Below, piece after piece: positions 8,184 through 16,337 of a stretch of DNA of 64,000 bases. Made by a program: the position numbers and the translations under genes. The notes beneath the pieces are model-generated. The model did not search any database, was not told the DNA's origin, and saw nothing but the letters and a program-made list of their open reading frames with translations. Origin of the DNA: BOG-938 sp048498155 (GTDB taxonomy: Bacteria; Pseudomonadota; Alphaproteobacteria; Caulobacterales; Caulobacteraceae); the NCBI GenBank assembly GCA_048498155.1, contig JBEHYN010000002.1, forward strand, positions 1 through 64,000, in the 5' to 3' direction. The stretch's first letter is position 1. Each line of letters opens with the position of its first letter.

Positions 8184-9452
8184 GTGACTGATCGGAACGT
8201 GACGGTCATGCAGGCCGAAGTGTTGCGCATCGGCGCCCAGGGCGATGGTCTGTGCCGCATGCCCGATGGCGAGACCGTGTTCGCGCCCTTTGTCCTTCCC
8301 GGTGAACAGGTGAATCTGCGCCTGTCCGGCGGACGCGGGGAAGTCGAAGCGGTGCTGAGCCCCAGCCGCGAGCGCGTAGCCCCGCCATGTCCACATTTCG
8401 GCGTTTGCGGCGGCTGCGCGGTGCAGCACTGGGCGCAGGAGCCGTACCTTGCCTGGAAACAGGACTTGGTGCGAGGGGCCCTAGAGCGCGAACAGCTCGA
8501 GACGCAATTCGTGGCCCCGTTCTCAGCCCCTCCGGGCGCACGGCGGCGCTTGGCGCTGCACGCCCGGCGCGGGGAGAGGGGGCAGGGCGCGAGGTTAGGA
8601 TATAAGGGCCGAAGGTCGTGGAGCCTGGTGGACATCGAGGTCTGCCCTATTGCCGATCCGCGTCTACAGGCCGCATTTCCGGCGCTGACACGCTTGGCTG
8701 AGCCGTTTCTCGAACACCCCAAGTCTGCCCCGACCCTACATGTGACCTTGACCCAGACCGGGCTGGACGTGGACGTCACCGGCGTGGAGCGGCGCAGCGG
8801 TGGACTGTCGGCCGATGCCCGCATGAGGGCGGCTCAGGTCGCCGGGGAAGCGGATTTTGCGCGCGTGACCTTGGCGGGCGAGATTCTCTATCAGGCCCGT
8901 CAGCCCATGGTGTCGCTCGGTACGGCTGTCGCGGCGCTTCCGCCCGGCGGGTTTCTCCAGGCGGTCCCCCAGGCGGAAGCCGCCATGGCGCAGAGCGCCT
9001 TGGAAGCCATGGCCGGGGCTGGGCGAATCGCCGACCTGTTCTGTGGCCTTGGGACATTCACCTTTAGGCTCGCCGGCCTGGCGCCTGTGCTGGCGGCGGA
9101 CGCCGACGAGCGGGCCATCGAGGCGCTCAAGCGAGCGGCGGGAACGGCGGCGGGCCTGAAGAGCATCACCGCCCAGACACGAGACCTGTATCGTCGACCG
9201 GTCTTGGCGGAGGAATTGAAACATGTTGACGCGGTGTTGTTCGATCCGCCCCGCGCCGGCGCCGTCGATCAGGCTCGCCAGATCGCCCTTTCGAGCGCCG
9301 CCGTCGCGGTGGGCGTGTCCTGCGACGCCGCCAGCTTCGCCCGCGACGCTCGTATGCTGGTGGATGGCGGATTCAGACTGGAACACGTGCGGTTGATCGA
9401 CCAGTTCCTCTGGTCGCCGCATGTTGAGCTTGTGGGTGTGTTCCAGCGTTAG
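8184..9452 (+). CDS. Class I RNA m5U methyltransferase (RlmD/TrmA family)
   Basis: This 422-residue enzyme of the TrmA/RlmD family would make 5-methyluridine in RNA with SAM. Residues of about 8-60 resemble a TRAM domain. The [4Fe-4S]-type cysteine cluster CPHFGVCGGC is present near residues 69-78. The SAM motif is IADLFCGLGTFTFRLA, followed by FDPPRAGA and the catalytic Cys segment VGVSCDAASFARD (VSCNPxTxARD in typical members). The start codon is GTG preceded by a purine-rich stretch; an ATG at 8208 is a possible alternative. The exact target (23S rRNA or tRNA) cannot be read from sequence alone. Confidence 0.9.
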   Translation: MTDRNVTVMQAEVLRIGAQGDGLCRMPDGETVFAPFVLPGEQVNLRLSGGRGEVEAVLSPSRERVAPPCPHFGVCGGCAVQHWAQEPYLAWKQDLVRGALEREQLETQFVAPFSAPPGARRRLALHARRGERGQGARLGYKGRRSWSLVDIEVCPIADPRLQAAFPALTRLAEPFLEHPKSAPTLHVTLTQTGLDVDVTGVERRSGGLSADARMRAAQVAGEADFARVTLAGEILYQARQPMVSLGTAVAALPPGGFLQAVPQAEAAMAQSALEAMAGAGRIADLFCGLGTFTFRLAGLAPVLAADADERAIEALKRAAGTAAGLKSITAQTRDLYRRPVLAEELKHVDAVLFDPPRAGAVDQARQIALSSAAVAVGVSCDAASFARDARMLVDGGFRLEHVRLIDQFLWSPHVELVGVFQR

Positions 9453-9489
9453 GGGGGCACTGCTGTTTGAATCGAAGCGCCCTTTCTTC

Positions 9490-9580
9490 CGCTCGTTCCC
9501 GCGAAAGCGGGAATCCAGGTCTTTTCCAGCGTGGCGATTCCTGGACAGGACTGGGTCCCCGCTTCCGCGGAGATGAGCGG
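9490..9580. repeat. Dispersed double-hairpin intergenic repeat, copy 1
   Basis: This element is nearly the same as 52938-53027. It consists of an outer CGCTC/GAGCG pair and two inner hairpins: TTCCCGC-GAAA-GCGGGAA and a CCCCGC/GCGG arm that is slightly decayed in this copy. Weaker similarity extends to about 9468 and 9618. Both copies lie between two genes that converge, as expected for REP/ERIC-like elements. Confidence 0.85.
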
Positions 9581-9614
9581 CTGTGGGTGATGGATTCAGT
9601 TGAACGTAGAAAGT

Positions 9615-10964
9615 TTAGACCGGTCGCAGCCCGGCGAAACGCCGCCGTTGGAGCTCTTCCTGCGCCAACAGGCTCTCGATGATATCAGCGCTGACCCTGG
9701 CGCCGTCCTCGGCCGCGACGGACGGCGCGATCTGCGCGGCGCGCAGACCATAGGAGGGGTATGTCATCAAGGCGTTCAGTTCGTCGGCGGCCTTGCGCGG
9801 GCTGTAGGCGCCGGGTGGAAGGGTTCGCGCCACGCCCAGACGAACCATGCGGGCCGCGTTGTCGGGCTGGTCGCCCATGTAAGGCACGATCAATTGCGGG
9901 CGACCCGCTCGCAAGGCTTGGGCGGTGGTGCCCACGCCGCCATGGTGCACGATGGCCTCGGCATGCGGGAAGATCTGCGAGTGGGGTACATACTGCACGG
10001 CATAAGCCCACTTGGGCAGATGTTCGCCGTGGCGTAGGCCTAGCTCCGGCCCTTCGCTGTTGGCGCCCACCAGCACGGCGCGGCGGCCTAGTTTTTTGGC
10101 AATCTGCAGACTGCGCCGCCAGAAATCGCCGGGCTCGATCACTACGGCGGTGCCGAGAGTGAACACCAGGGGCGGGGGACCTTCGGCCAGGAATCGCTTG
10201 AGTCCATCGGGCAGTTCGGCCTTGCCGCCCTTTTGGCTGTCGTAGAACGCAAAGCCGGTGATCTGGCAGTTGGTCGGATAGTCGGGCTGAATGTCGCCCA
10301 GCCATTTGGAGTAGATGGCCAAGGTGGCGTGGGGCGAGAACTGGCCCTCGAATAGGGGATTGGCCACGGGGGGCAGACCCAGTTCGCTGCGCAAGCTGCG
10401 GAACGGCGCGGTCCAGGGATCGGCAAAACGCTTGATCAACGCCAGCAAGGCCGCATCGAACCGCGCGCCGGTGAGTTCGCGAAGCGTGGCCAAACCCGGC
10501 GCCGAACTGAGCACCGGCGGGTCGTAGGCGGACATCACGGTGAAGGGCGCCAGAACGGCGGAGACCCACATCAGGCCGCGGGTATCGGCGGCCAGACGCG
10601 CGGCGAAGGCGGATGGGTGGGTGATCACCAGGGCCGCATCCTCGGTGGCCGACATCATGTCTTCGTAGGCCCGGCGCAGGAAGGGCATGGCGATGCGGCG
10701 GACCAGGAACGCCAAACCCGAACTGCCATTGGTGGCGCGACGGAAAATGGTCTGCACGTCCAGGCCCAGCTCGCCCTTAACGTCCGAGACGCTGGGGCGC
10801 AGGGCATGAAACATCAGTCCCTCGGCTTCGACCTTGCCGCGGAATTCAATTTGGCTGGCGATCAGCGGCTCGAAGCCGCGCTCTTTCAGCGTCAGCCCAA
10901 GCGCGATGAAGGGGTTAAGGTCCCCCGACGATCCCGCTGTTGAAATTACGACTTTCCGCCTCAT
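9615..10964 (-). CDS. Glycosyltransferase (GT1/GT28, sterol/UDP-sugar type)
   Basis: The 449-residue protein has two Rossmann-like halves (GT-B fold). The N-terminus RRKVVISTAGSSGDLNPFIAL is the acceptor-side loop of the UGT/sterol glucosyltransferase family. The C-terminal donor-binding signature is IVHHGGVGTTAQALRAGRPQ, followed by PYMGDQPDNAARM. It probably transfers a sugar from a nucleotide donor to a lipid or secondary metabolite, but the acceptor is not predictable. A GAAGGGACGT ribosome site precedes the ATG at 10964. It appears to be a single-gene unit. Confidence 0.82.
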   Translation of the reverse strand: MRRKVVISTAGSSGDLNPFIALGLTLKERGFEPLIASQIEFRGKVEAEGLMFHALRPSVSDVKGELGLDVQTIFRRATNGSSGLAFLVRRIAMPFLRRAYEDMMSATEDAALVITHPSAFAARLAADTRGLMWVSAVLAPFTVMSAYDPPVLSSAPGLATLRELTGARFDAALLALIKRFADPWTAPFRSLRSELGLPPVANPLFEGQFSPHATLAIYSKWLGDIQPDYPTNCQITGFAFYDSQKGGKAELPDGLKRFLAEGPPPLVFTLGTAVVIEPGDFWRRSLQIAKKLGRRAVLVGANSEGPELGLRHGEHLPKWAYAVQYVPHSQIFPHAEAIVHHGGVGTTAQALRAGRPQLIVPYMGDQPDNAARMVRLGVARTLPPGAYSPRKAADELNALMTYPSYGLRAAQIAPSVAAEDGARVSADIIESLLAQEELQRRRFAGLRPV

Positions 10965-11327
10965 ACGTCCCTTCGGTGAGGAGTTTGCGCCGCCACTGGG
11001 AGCGGCGGACGTACCAATTTATAGACGGATGCCTGCCCCTCTTTTCGCAAACCTTGGCCCTAAAGATCAACCGCGAAGATTTTCCCCGCCCGCAGTCCCC
11101 GTCCTAGGCAATGAACACAACAAGCGCTGCGCGACATGGGGATAACCCATACAGCTGAATTAACCTACCCCTATGCAACTTGATTCAACCAACTCCGTTC
11201 GATGTGTGAGCAAGTTACACACCCGGGAACCTCGCCAAAACGACTATCAAGTCAAGCGGACCCGGCGGCGAATCACAATCCGTCAAATCGTCTCGCCTTC
11301 CAGCCAACCCATTCTCACACCTGAATC
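10965..11327. other. 363-base intergenic region, glycosyltransferase to feoB
   Basis: No coding frame is supported here. The region holds a hairpin GCCGCCACTGGGAGCGGCGG (about 10991-11010) just upstream of the glycosyltransferase start and an AT-richer centre (11140-11220) with short dyads such as TTGATTCAA and GTGTG...CACAC. These could be promoter or operator elements for the glycosyltransferase, but no clear -35/-10 pair was identified. No obvious intrinsic terminator for feoB was seen. Confidence 0.35.
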
Positions 11328-13193
11328 TCAGAGCCTGATGGTGATTTGATAAACGAAAAACGCGGCCACATAGGCCAGAGTCGTCATATAGGCGAACATG
11401 ACGACGGGCCACGTCCAGGAATTGGTTTCCCTCCGCACCACGACTAAGGTTGACGCACACTGCGGCGCGAAAACATACCAGGCCAAAAACGACAGGGCCG
11501 TGGCCAGCGACCAATGCCCCGCGAGGGCCGACGCCAGCCGGCCGGGCTGGCCCTCGCCGATGGCGTAGACCGTGCCGAGCGCGCCCACCACCACTTCGCG
11601 GGCGGCCATCCCGGGCACCAGGGCGACCGACATCTGCCAGTTGAAGCCAATGGGCGCGAGCAGGGGCTGCAGGAGATGGCCGATCATGCCCGCGAAACTG
11701 TAGTCGATGGCCGGCCCGCTCGCGCCGACTGGCGGCCGGGGCACGCTGGACAGGAACCAGATCAGCACCATCATCGATAAGATCGTGGTGCCGGCGCGCT
11801 TGAGGAAGATTTCAGCGCGCAGCAACACGTTACGGGCGACGTTCATTGGGTCGGGGGCCTTGTAGGCCGGCAGTTCCATGATGAACGGCTCAGGAGCGCC
11901 CCGCCAGACTAAGCGGCGGAATACGAATGCAACCAGCAGAGCGCTTACCGCGCCCGCCACATAGAGCCCCAGCATCACCAAGCCCTGTTCATTGACGAAA
12001 CCCCACAGGGTGCGCCGGGGAATGAAGGCTGAAATGATTAGGGTGTAGACGGGAATCCGCGCGGAACAGGTCATCAGCGGCGCCACGAGAATGGTGGTCA
12101 GCCGGTCCCGCCTGTGGTCGATCACCCGGGTGGCCATGATCCCGGGGATGGCACAGGCGAAGCTGGACAGCAGGGGAATAAATGCACGGCCGTGCAGTCC
12201 CGCCCCGCCCATTACCCGGTCCATCAGAAAGGCCGCCCGAGCCATGTAGCCGAAGTCTTCCAGCAGAATGATGAAGAAAAACAGGATCATGATCTGGGGC
12301 AGGAACACGATCACGCTGCCAACGCCGGAGATCAGCCCGTCGGTGATAAGGCTCTGCACCATCCCATGGGGCATGTGTTGGCTGACCTGCGTCGACAGCC
12401 AGGCGAACCCGGCGGAGATCAGGTCCATGGCCGGCGTCGCCCAACTGAACACGGCCTGGAACATGAGGAATAGGACGGCGATAAGAATGAGGATGCCGGA
12501 GACAGGGTGCAGTAGGACCTCGTCCAGTCGGCTCGTCCAGGTGTCGGGCCTGACCGGCGGCCGCACGGTGAGCTTGAGTATGCGCTCGGCCTCACGATGG
12601 CCATCGCGGATGTCCTTGGCGGCGGGCGCAAGCCAGTCCACATCCCCCGCCACGCTTTCGGCCTGGGTTTCCACCTGATCGATCAAGGCGACCAGTGCGT
12701 CGATACCCCGCTTACGCACCGCCACGGTGGCGGTCACCGGGATGCCCAGTTCGCGCGAGAGGCCAGGGATGTCGATGCTGAATCCCTGGCGTTCGGCGAT
12801 ATCGATCATGTTGAGGACCAGGACCATCGGCTGGCGGATCTGCTTAAGCTCCAGAACCAAGCGCAGGATCAGCCGCAGATTGCTGGCGTCGGCCACGCAG
12901 ACCAGCAGGTCGGGTTTGGGCTCCCCCGCCAGCCGCCCTAACACAACGTCGCGAGTGACCTCTTCGTCGGGACTGCGGGCGCGCAGGCTGTAGGTGCCGG
13001 GCAAGTCCACGATCAGGAGGCGTCGGCCCGAGGGCGCGATTACGGAGCCTTCCTTGCGCTCCACTGTCACTCCGGCGTAGTTGGCCACCTTCTGTCGGCC
13101 GCCGGTGAGGGCGTTGAACAGGGCGGTCTTGCCGCTATTGGGATTGCCGACCAGCGCCACGCGGGCGTCAGTCAGCGAAATGCTCTTGGTCAT
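11328..13193 (-). CDS. feoB: Ferrous iron transporter FeoB
   Basis: FeoB is the GTPase-coupled inner-membrane importer of Fe(II). The 621-residue product has an N-terminal G domain with G1 GNPNSGKT (16-23), a G2 region NYAGVTVERKEG, G3 DLPGTYSL and G4 NMID. A helical spacer and a polytopic membrane region follow, with the Gate motifs (RAAFLMDRVM, CAIPGIMATR). The length is shorter than E. coli FeoB (773) but normal for alphaproteobacterial forms. Its ATG overlaps the feoA stop by four bases, so translation is coupled. Regulation is probably by Fur through the box upstream of feoA. Confidence 0.95.
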   Translation of the reverse strand: MTKSISLTDARVALVGNPNSGKTALFNALTGGRQKVANYAGVTVERKEGSVIAPSGRRLLIVDLPGTYSLRARSPDEEVTRDVVLGRLAGEPKPDLLVCVADASNLRLILRLVLELKQIRQPMVLVLNMIDIAERQGFSIDIPGLSRELGIPVTATVAVRKRGIDALVALIDQVETQAESVAGDVDWLAPAAKDIRDGHREAERILKLTVRPPVRPDTWTSRLDEVLLHPVSGILILIAVLFLMFQAVFSWATPAMDLISAGFAWLSTQVSQHMPHGMVQSLITDGLISGVGSVIVFLPQIMILFFFIILLEDFGYMARAAFLMDRVMGGAGLHGRAFIPLLSSFACAIPGIMATRVIDHRRDRLTTILVAPLMTCSARIPVYTLIISAFIPRRTLWGFVNEQGLVMLGLYVAGAVSALLVAFVFRRLVWRGAPEPFIMELPAYKAPDPMNVARNVLLRAEIFLKRAGTTILSMMVLIWFLSSVPRPPVGASGPAIDYSFAGMIGHLLQPLLAPIGFNWQMSVALVPGMAAREVVVGALGTVYAIGEGQPGRLASALAGHWSLATALSFLAWYVFAPQCASTLVVVRRETNSWTWPVVMFAYMTTLAYVAAFFVYQITIRL

Positions 13194-13558
13194 TGGCCTG
13201 AGACGGCCTTGGTCCGAGGCCTGCGCGAAACGATGTCCGGATCCAGGCCCACGAAAATGCCGTGAGCTTCGCGCCGACGCAGGGCCACGCGCATATCATC
13301 CAACTTCACGGCGATAGGATCGCGACCGATGAAGCCTTCGTGCAGAAGCTCCACCCGGGCCCCTTCGACAAAGCCGATTTCCAAAAGCCGGCGCTCGAGT
13401 TCGCTATGTTCGACGCCGTCGGCCGACGCTTGGGAATCACAGGAGACCTGAAGCACCACCCCGCGGTCGCCCTTGCTCGCCTCGCTCAGGCGCACCACCG
13501 CCACCGCTGTGGCGGCGCTTGGTTCGGCAGCATTCCAAACAGGACTATTTCCGTCCAC
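13190..13558 (-). CDS. feoA: FeoA-domain protein
   Basis: FeoA is a small SH3-like cytosolic partner of FeoB. The core reads GDRGVVLQVSC...ERRLLEIGFVEGARVELLHE and ends DPIAVKLDDMRVALRRREA, the usual FeoA domain. The frame is open further upstream to a TTG at 13615, but that would put the Fur-like box inside the gene. I prefer the GTG at 13558, which has GAGG six bases upstream and gives 122 residues, still longer than the typical 75-90. The final four bases overlap feoB. Confidence 0.88.
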   Translation of the reverse strand: MDGNSPVWNAAEPSAATAVAVVRLSEASKGDRGVVLQVSCDSQASADGVEHSELERRLLEIGFVEGARVELLHEGFIGRDPIAVKLDDMRVALRRREAHGIFVGLDPDIVSRRPRTKAVSGQ

Positions 13559-13879
13559 TGGGGGCCTCAAGACGTCTAGATGAGAATGAATATCATATGC
13601 ATATGTGGTTGGCAAAAGCCGCCATGCAATGTCTCAGGCTAACTTTCGTAGTCGTCTTCGCCCATCAGGCCCAAGGGCCTTGTTTCCCAGGCCGGGACGC
13701 TTGTCCTTGATCTCTGTCAACGGCAGCCCCAGGGATCATCTGCGTCTAAGCGTCCAGCCGCCGGCAGGTCAGCATCCCGCCATTTAAGGTTGTCCGGTTC
13801 CAAGGGGCCGGTGCGGTCGTGACACCGTCGTTCGCTAGGTCCAAGCCGTGCTAACCTCCAAAGGCGCCGCCCATGAAAG
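13559..13879. other. 321-base intergenic region upstream of feoA
   Basis: The feoA-proximal end holds the AT-rich Fur-like box (13582-13600) in an otherwise GC-rich stretch. The rest contains only short open frames on both strands without ribosome sites or recognisable products. It must also hold any promoter for the divergent unknown gene at 13880, but none was clear. Confidence 0.4.
13582..13600 (-). promoter_or_regulatory. Fur-type operator upstream of feoAB
   Basis: The 19 bases GAGAATGAATATCATATGC match 13 of 19 positions of the classical Fur consensus GATAATGATAATCATTATC and keep the inverted-repeat core. The box lies 24 bases upstream of the chosen feoA start, in the promoter position expected for iron repression of ferrous iron uptake. 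The match was counted by eye. Confidence 0.6.
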
Positions 13880-14245
13880 ATGACAGCCGGAATGAAGAGC
13901 GAACACCGATATGTAATTGCGTTCATCGCCGCCTCCCTAGGCTCGCAAAACGTCTTCACCCATGTGCACGATCATGACGCAGGGGCTGAAATCCCCCTGG
14001 GCGGCATCGTGAGCAGCGACCAGGTGGATGTCATCGAAGGCGCCGCCCGAGCCCGGATCAGTGGCGCGCCGGCGCAGCTTTTCCATCACGGATCGCAGGC
14101 CTACATAAACTTAGCAGTGGAGGGCGACAGCCTGTCTGGCTACGATTATGGGTCAAAGCATCACTTCGCTGGCCGGGTGACCGGGTCGGCGGTTCAGATT
14201 TTTGACCATGAAACGGGGCGCTATCACGATTTTCACGTGAGCTAG
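13880..14245 (+). CDS. Hypothetical protein, His-rich, 121 residues
   Basis: I do not recognise a family. The product opens with MTAGMKSEHRYVIAFIAASL, followed by a His/Asp cluster FTHVHDHDAGAE, and ends with another His-rich segment IFDHETGRYHDFHVS. The middle alternates Gly/Ser/Ala with beta-strand-like pieces. The composition suggests possible metal binding, which would fit its position divergent from feoAB, but this is inference. The start could instead be the ATG at 13892. A MITE-like inverted repeat begins five bases after the stop. Confidence 0.5.
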   Translation: MTAGMKSEHRYVIAFIAASLGSQNVFTHVHDHDAGAEIPLGGIVSSDQVDVIEGAARARISGAPAQLFHHGSQAYINLAVEGDSLSGYDYGSKHHFAGRVTGSAVQIFDHETGRYHDFHVS

Positions 14246-14249
14246 CCAA

Positions 14250-14327
14250 CTAGTGCGCTGAGTATGAAGTTCGCCCGTCTGTTGGGTCACGCTTGGAGCG
14301 AACTTCAAATTCGAAAAAGCACACTAG
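14250..14327. mobile_element. MITE-like element with TA-flanked inverted repeats
   Basis: The ends CTAGTGCGCT and AGCACACTAG are inverted repeats with one mismatch. Inside them TGAAGTTCGC and GCGAACTTCA match perfectly over 10 bases. The 78-bp length, lack of coding capacity and TA dinucleotide at each end suggest a miniature element mobilised by an IS630/Tc1-type transposase. It sits immediately after an unknown gene. Only one copy is present in the window, so mobility is inferred from structure. Confidence 0.55.
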
Positions 14328-14427
14328 AATTATAGGTTCTGGTGTGGCTGGAGATTTAGAAATTCGCTCCCGGCCACCATAATCACAGGCGAGTGTCTAC
14401 TTCGCCACACGAGCAGGGGAACGGGTG

Positions 14428-14766
14428 ATGGGGTTCATCGTACGCTTTCTAATGGTGGCCTTGTCCCTGTGGCTGGCTGCTCAGATCGTACCGGGCATTG
14501 AGGTGCGCAGCACCTCAAGCGTGCTGGCCGCCGCCCTGATCCTGGGCCTGCTTAACGCCATCGTGCGCCCCGTGATCATTCTGCTGACCCTGCCCCTGAC
14601 CATCGTCACCCTGGGACTGTTTCTGTTCGTGATCAACGCCGTCATGCTGTGGGGGACATCGCTGTTTCTGCACGGCTTCCTGGTGCGCGGCTTCCTCGCG
14701 GCGCTTCTTGGCTCCATCGTGGTCAGCGCGGTCAGCTGGCTGGGGGACCGGCTGACTGAACGCTAA
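14428..14766 (+). CDS. Phage holin family / YvlD-like membrane protein
   Basis: The 112-residue product is almost entirely hydrophobic, with four predicted membrane helices (about 3-19, 26-44, 48-73 and 84-106). The patterns LLNAIVRPVIILLTLPLTIVTLG and VINAVMLWGTSLF typify the Phage_holin_4_2/YvlD family. Despite the family name, these chromosomal members are widespread and no phage gene is nearby. The ATG at 14428 follows a GGGGA ribosome site; a GTG lies directly before it. It appears to be a lone gene of unknown role. Confidence 0.85.
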   Translation: MGFIVRFLMVALSLWLAAQIVPGIEVRSTSSVLAAALILGLLNAIVRPVIILLTLPLTIVTLGLFLFVINAVMLWGTSLFLHGFLVRGFLAALLGSIVVSAVSWLGDRLTER

Positions 14767-14842
14767 GCCGTTGCCGGTCAGGATGAAGTCCGGCTAGTCG
14801 CAGACATTGACCCGCGCATAGCGACCCCAACGCGGCTAGGGC

Positions 14843-15724
14843 TCAGACCGTTTCGATCTCGCCTTGCAACTCCAATAGGCGTTTGCGAGTCACAGCGAGG
14901 TCCTCGGCGTAAAGACCATTGCCCGGATCCGATTGCGCCAGACCTTCGGCGATGCCCTGGCTTTCCAGGTAGAGATCCGCCGCCCGCGACCTGTGGCCGC
15001 GCGACTCTCGGCAATCGCCCAAGCGCTCAAGCACAAGGGACAGCGCGCGCCGATCACTCGGCGAATCGCTCGCCGCGAGGCTCCGGTTCAGCTTGAGCGC
15101 CTCTTCGTAGAGGTCTATGGCGGCGTCCAGCCGACCTTCCTCATCATAGACGTCCGCGTTGCTCTTGAGGACGTTGGCGAACGTGCGGGTGGCCTGAACA
15201 TCATGTGCGTTCGCGGCGTGTGCGGCGCGCGCCAGGGTCAGAGCTGCGGAGTAGGGATCCAGCGCTTCGTCCAGCCTGCCTTCGGCGAACAGCTTGTCCC
15301 CCTTGGCCATGAGCGCGCCCAGATCGTCGGCCGCCTCGGCCGCATGCGAGACGTCTTCGGCGACGGGAACCGTTACGGGCGCCAGCAGGAGAGGCGCTGG
15401 CTCCGCGACGGCTTGAACGGGAACTTCCGGATCGGCTACGGGCGCGCCCATTTGGGATTCCGGAGCGGACGATAGCGAAAACGGATCAGCGTGCGGGCTG
15501 GGGGGCGCCTCAGGCTTGACCACTTTGCGGGACTTCGGTTCGGGTTTGAACGCCGCCCAGACGAGCGCCAAACCCAGCACCAACACCAGACTGCCCCACA
15601 CGGACCTCTCGACCGTCATGCTTTGGAAGGGTTCAGGCCAGCCTTCAGCGGCCATCAGGAAATAGCCGGCGAATCCGACGGCCAAGCCGCCTACCAACGC
15701 TAGAACGCGAACAAGAATACCCAT
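14843..15724 (-). CDS. Membrane-anchored TPR protein
   Basis: This 293-residue protein starts with two membrane helices (about 2-24 and 38-56, VWGSLVLVLGLALVWAAF). A Pro/Ala-rich linker follows, then tetratricopeptide-like repeats: GDKLFAEGRLDEALDPYSAAL, ADVYDEEGRLDAAIDLYEEAL and GDCRESRGHRSRAADLYLES. The helical repeats should face one side of the membrane as a protein-binding scaffold. I chose the ATG at 15724, which has GGGGG six bases upstream, over in-frame ATGs at 15769-15772. Partners are unknown. Confidence 0.75.
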   Translation of the reverse strand: MGILVRVLALVGGLAVGFAGYFLMAAEGWPEPFQSMTVERSVWGSLVLVLGLALVWAAFKPEPKSRKVVKPEAPPSPHADPFSLSSAPESQMGAPVADPEVPVQAVAEPAPLLLAPVTVPVAEDVSHAAEAADDLGALMAKGDKLFAEGRLDEALDPYSAALTLARAAHAANAHDVQATRTFANVLKSNADVYDEEGRLDAAIDLYEEALKLNRSLAASDSPSDRRALSLVLERLGDCRESRGHRSRAADLYLESQGIAEGLAQSDPGNGLYAEDLAVTRKRLLELQGEIETV

Positions 15725-15863
15725 AGCACGCCCCCATCGACATTCGTCGGTCTGCTTGTTTCCACTCATCATTTCCGGCGGATATGTCGAGGCGCCGGGC
15801 TGTTTTTACTTACTTAGCCTAACGGATTTTCGGCGGCGCCGCCAGTTCGGGCGATCGGCGCCC

Positions 15864-16277
15864 TTAAAATAGCCACGAACGGGGACGGGGGTAGGCCTCG
15901 TCGCGCATCAGATAGACCGCTCCAGCCAAGCACCGGATGCCGAACCAAAGATGGCCGACGGAGAAGATCAGGCCGCCCAGCATGACCATGGGCACGCCGA
16001 CCAGTACGAAGGATAGGGGCACTCCAAACAGGATCAGCGCCCCACCGATGATCCACCAGCCTATGGCGGTCCAGAAGGTGCGAATCTGGAATACATAGTG
16101 GGACCGCATCCGGGGGCCGGCGCCATCCCGGTTGGCGTAGGCCACCACCAGACCCACCAGAATCGTCAGGCCATTGGCCATGCCCAGCAGATAGAGCCCG
16201 TAAATAATGAACGGCAGGCTGCGGTCTTCGCTCAGCGCGCCATAGGCCGGGGCGATGGGGGATGGCTTGTGTGGCAT
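15864..16277 (-). CDS. DUF4870-family membrane protein
   Basis: The 137-residue product has three to four membrane helices. The family-like central pattern MRSHYVFQIRTFWTAIGWWIIGG places a basic, aromatic amphipathic segment between helices. The C-terminal part includes GIRCLAGAVYLMRDEAYPRP. Related proteins are annotated as DUF4870 or YtjA-like inner-membrane proteins of unknown role. The gene is co-oriented with the next two upstream genes, including folB, with a 60-base gap. Confidence 0.8.
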   Translation of the reverse strand: MPHKPSPIAPAYGALSEDRSLPFIIYGLYLLGMANGLTILVGLVVAYANRDGAGPRMRSHYVFQIRTFWTAIGWWIIGGALILFGVPLSFVLVGVPMVMLGGLIFSVGHLWFGIRCLAGAVYLMRDEAYPRPRSWLF

Positions 16278-16337
16278 GGTCGTGTTCCTAATCGCCTTTT
16301 AACATGGCCCGAGCCGGGCCGCGCCGAAAAATGCAGG

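Noticed and set aside
11140..11230. CRP or FNR site upstream of the glycosyltransferase
   Set aside because: TGTGA-N6-TACACA and TTGATTCAA only partly match the consensus sites and no promoter could be placed.
13190..13615. feoA start at the TTG 13615
   Set aside because: It includes the Fur-like box in coding sequence and has no upstream ribosome site.
13717..13959. 80-codon minus-strand frame across the start of the unknown gene
   Set aside because: No ribosome site and no conserved pattern; overlaps the better-supported plus-strand frame.
14428..14766. Prophage remnant because of a holin-family protein
   Set aside because: The family is common in chromosomes without phage, and no lysin, integrase or phage structural gene is nearby.
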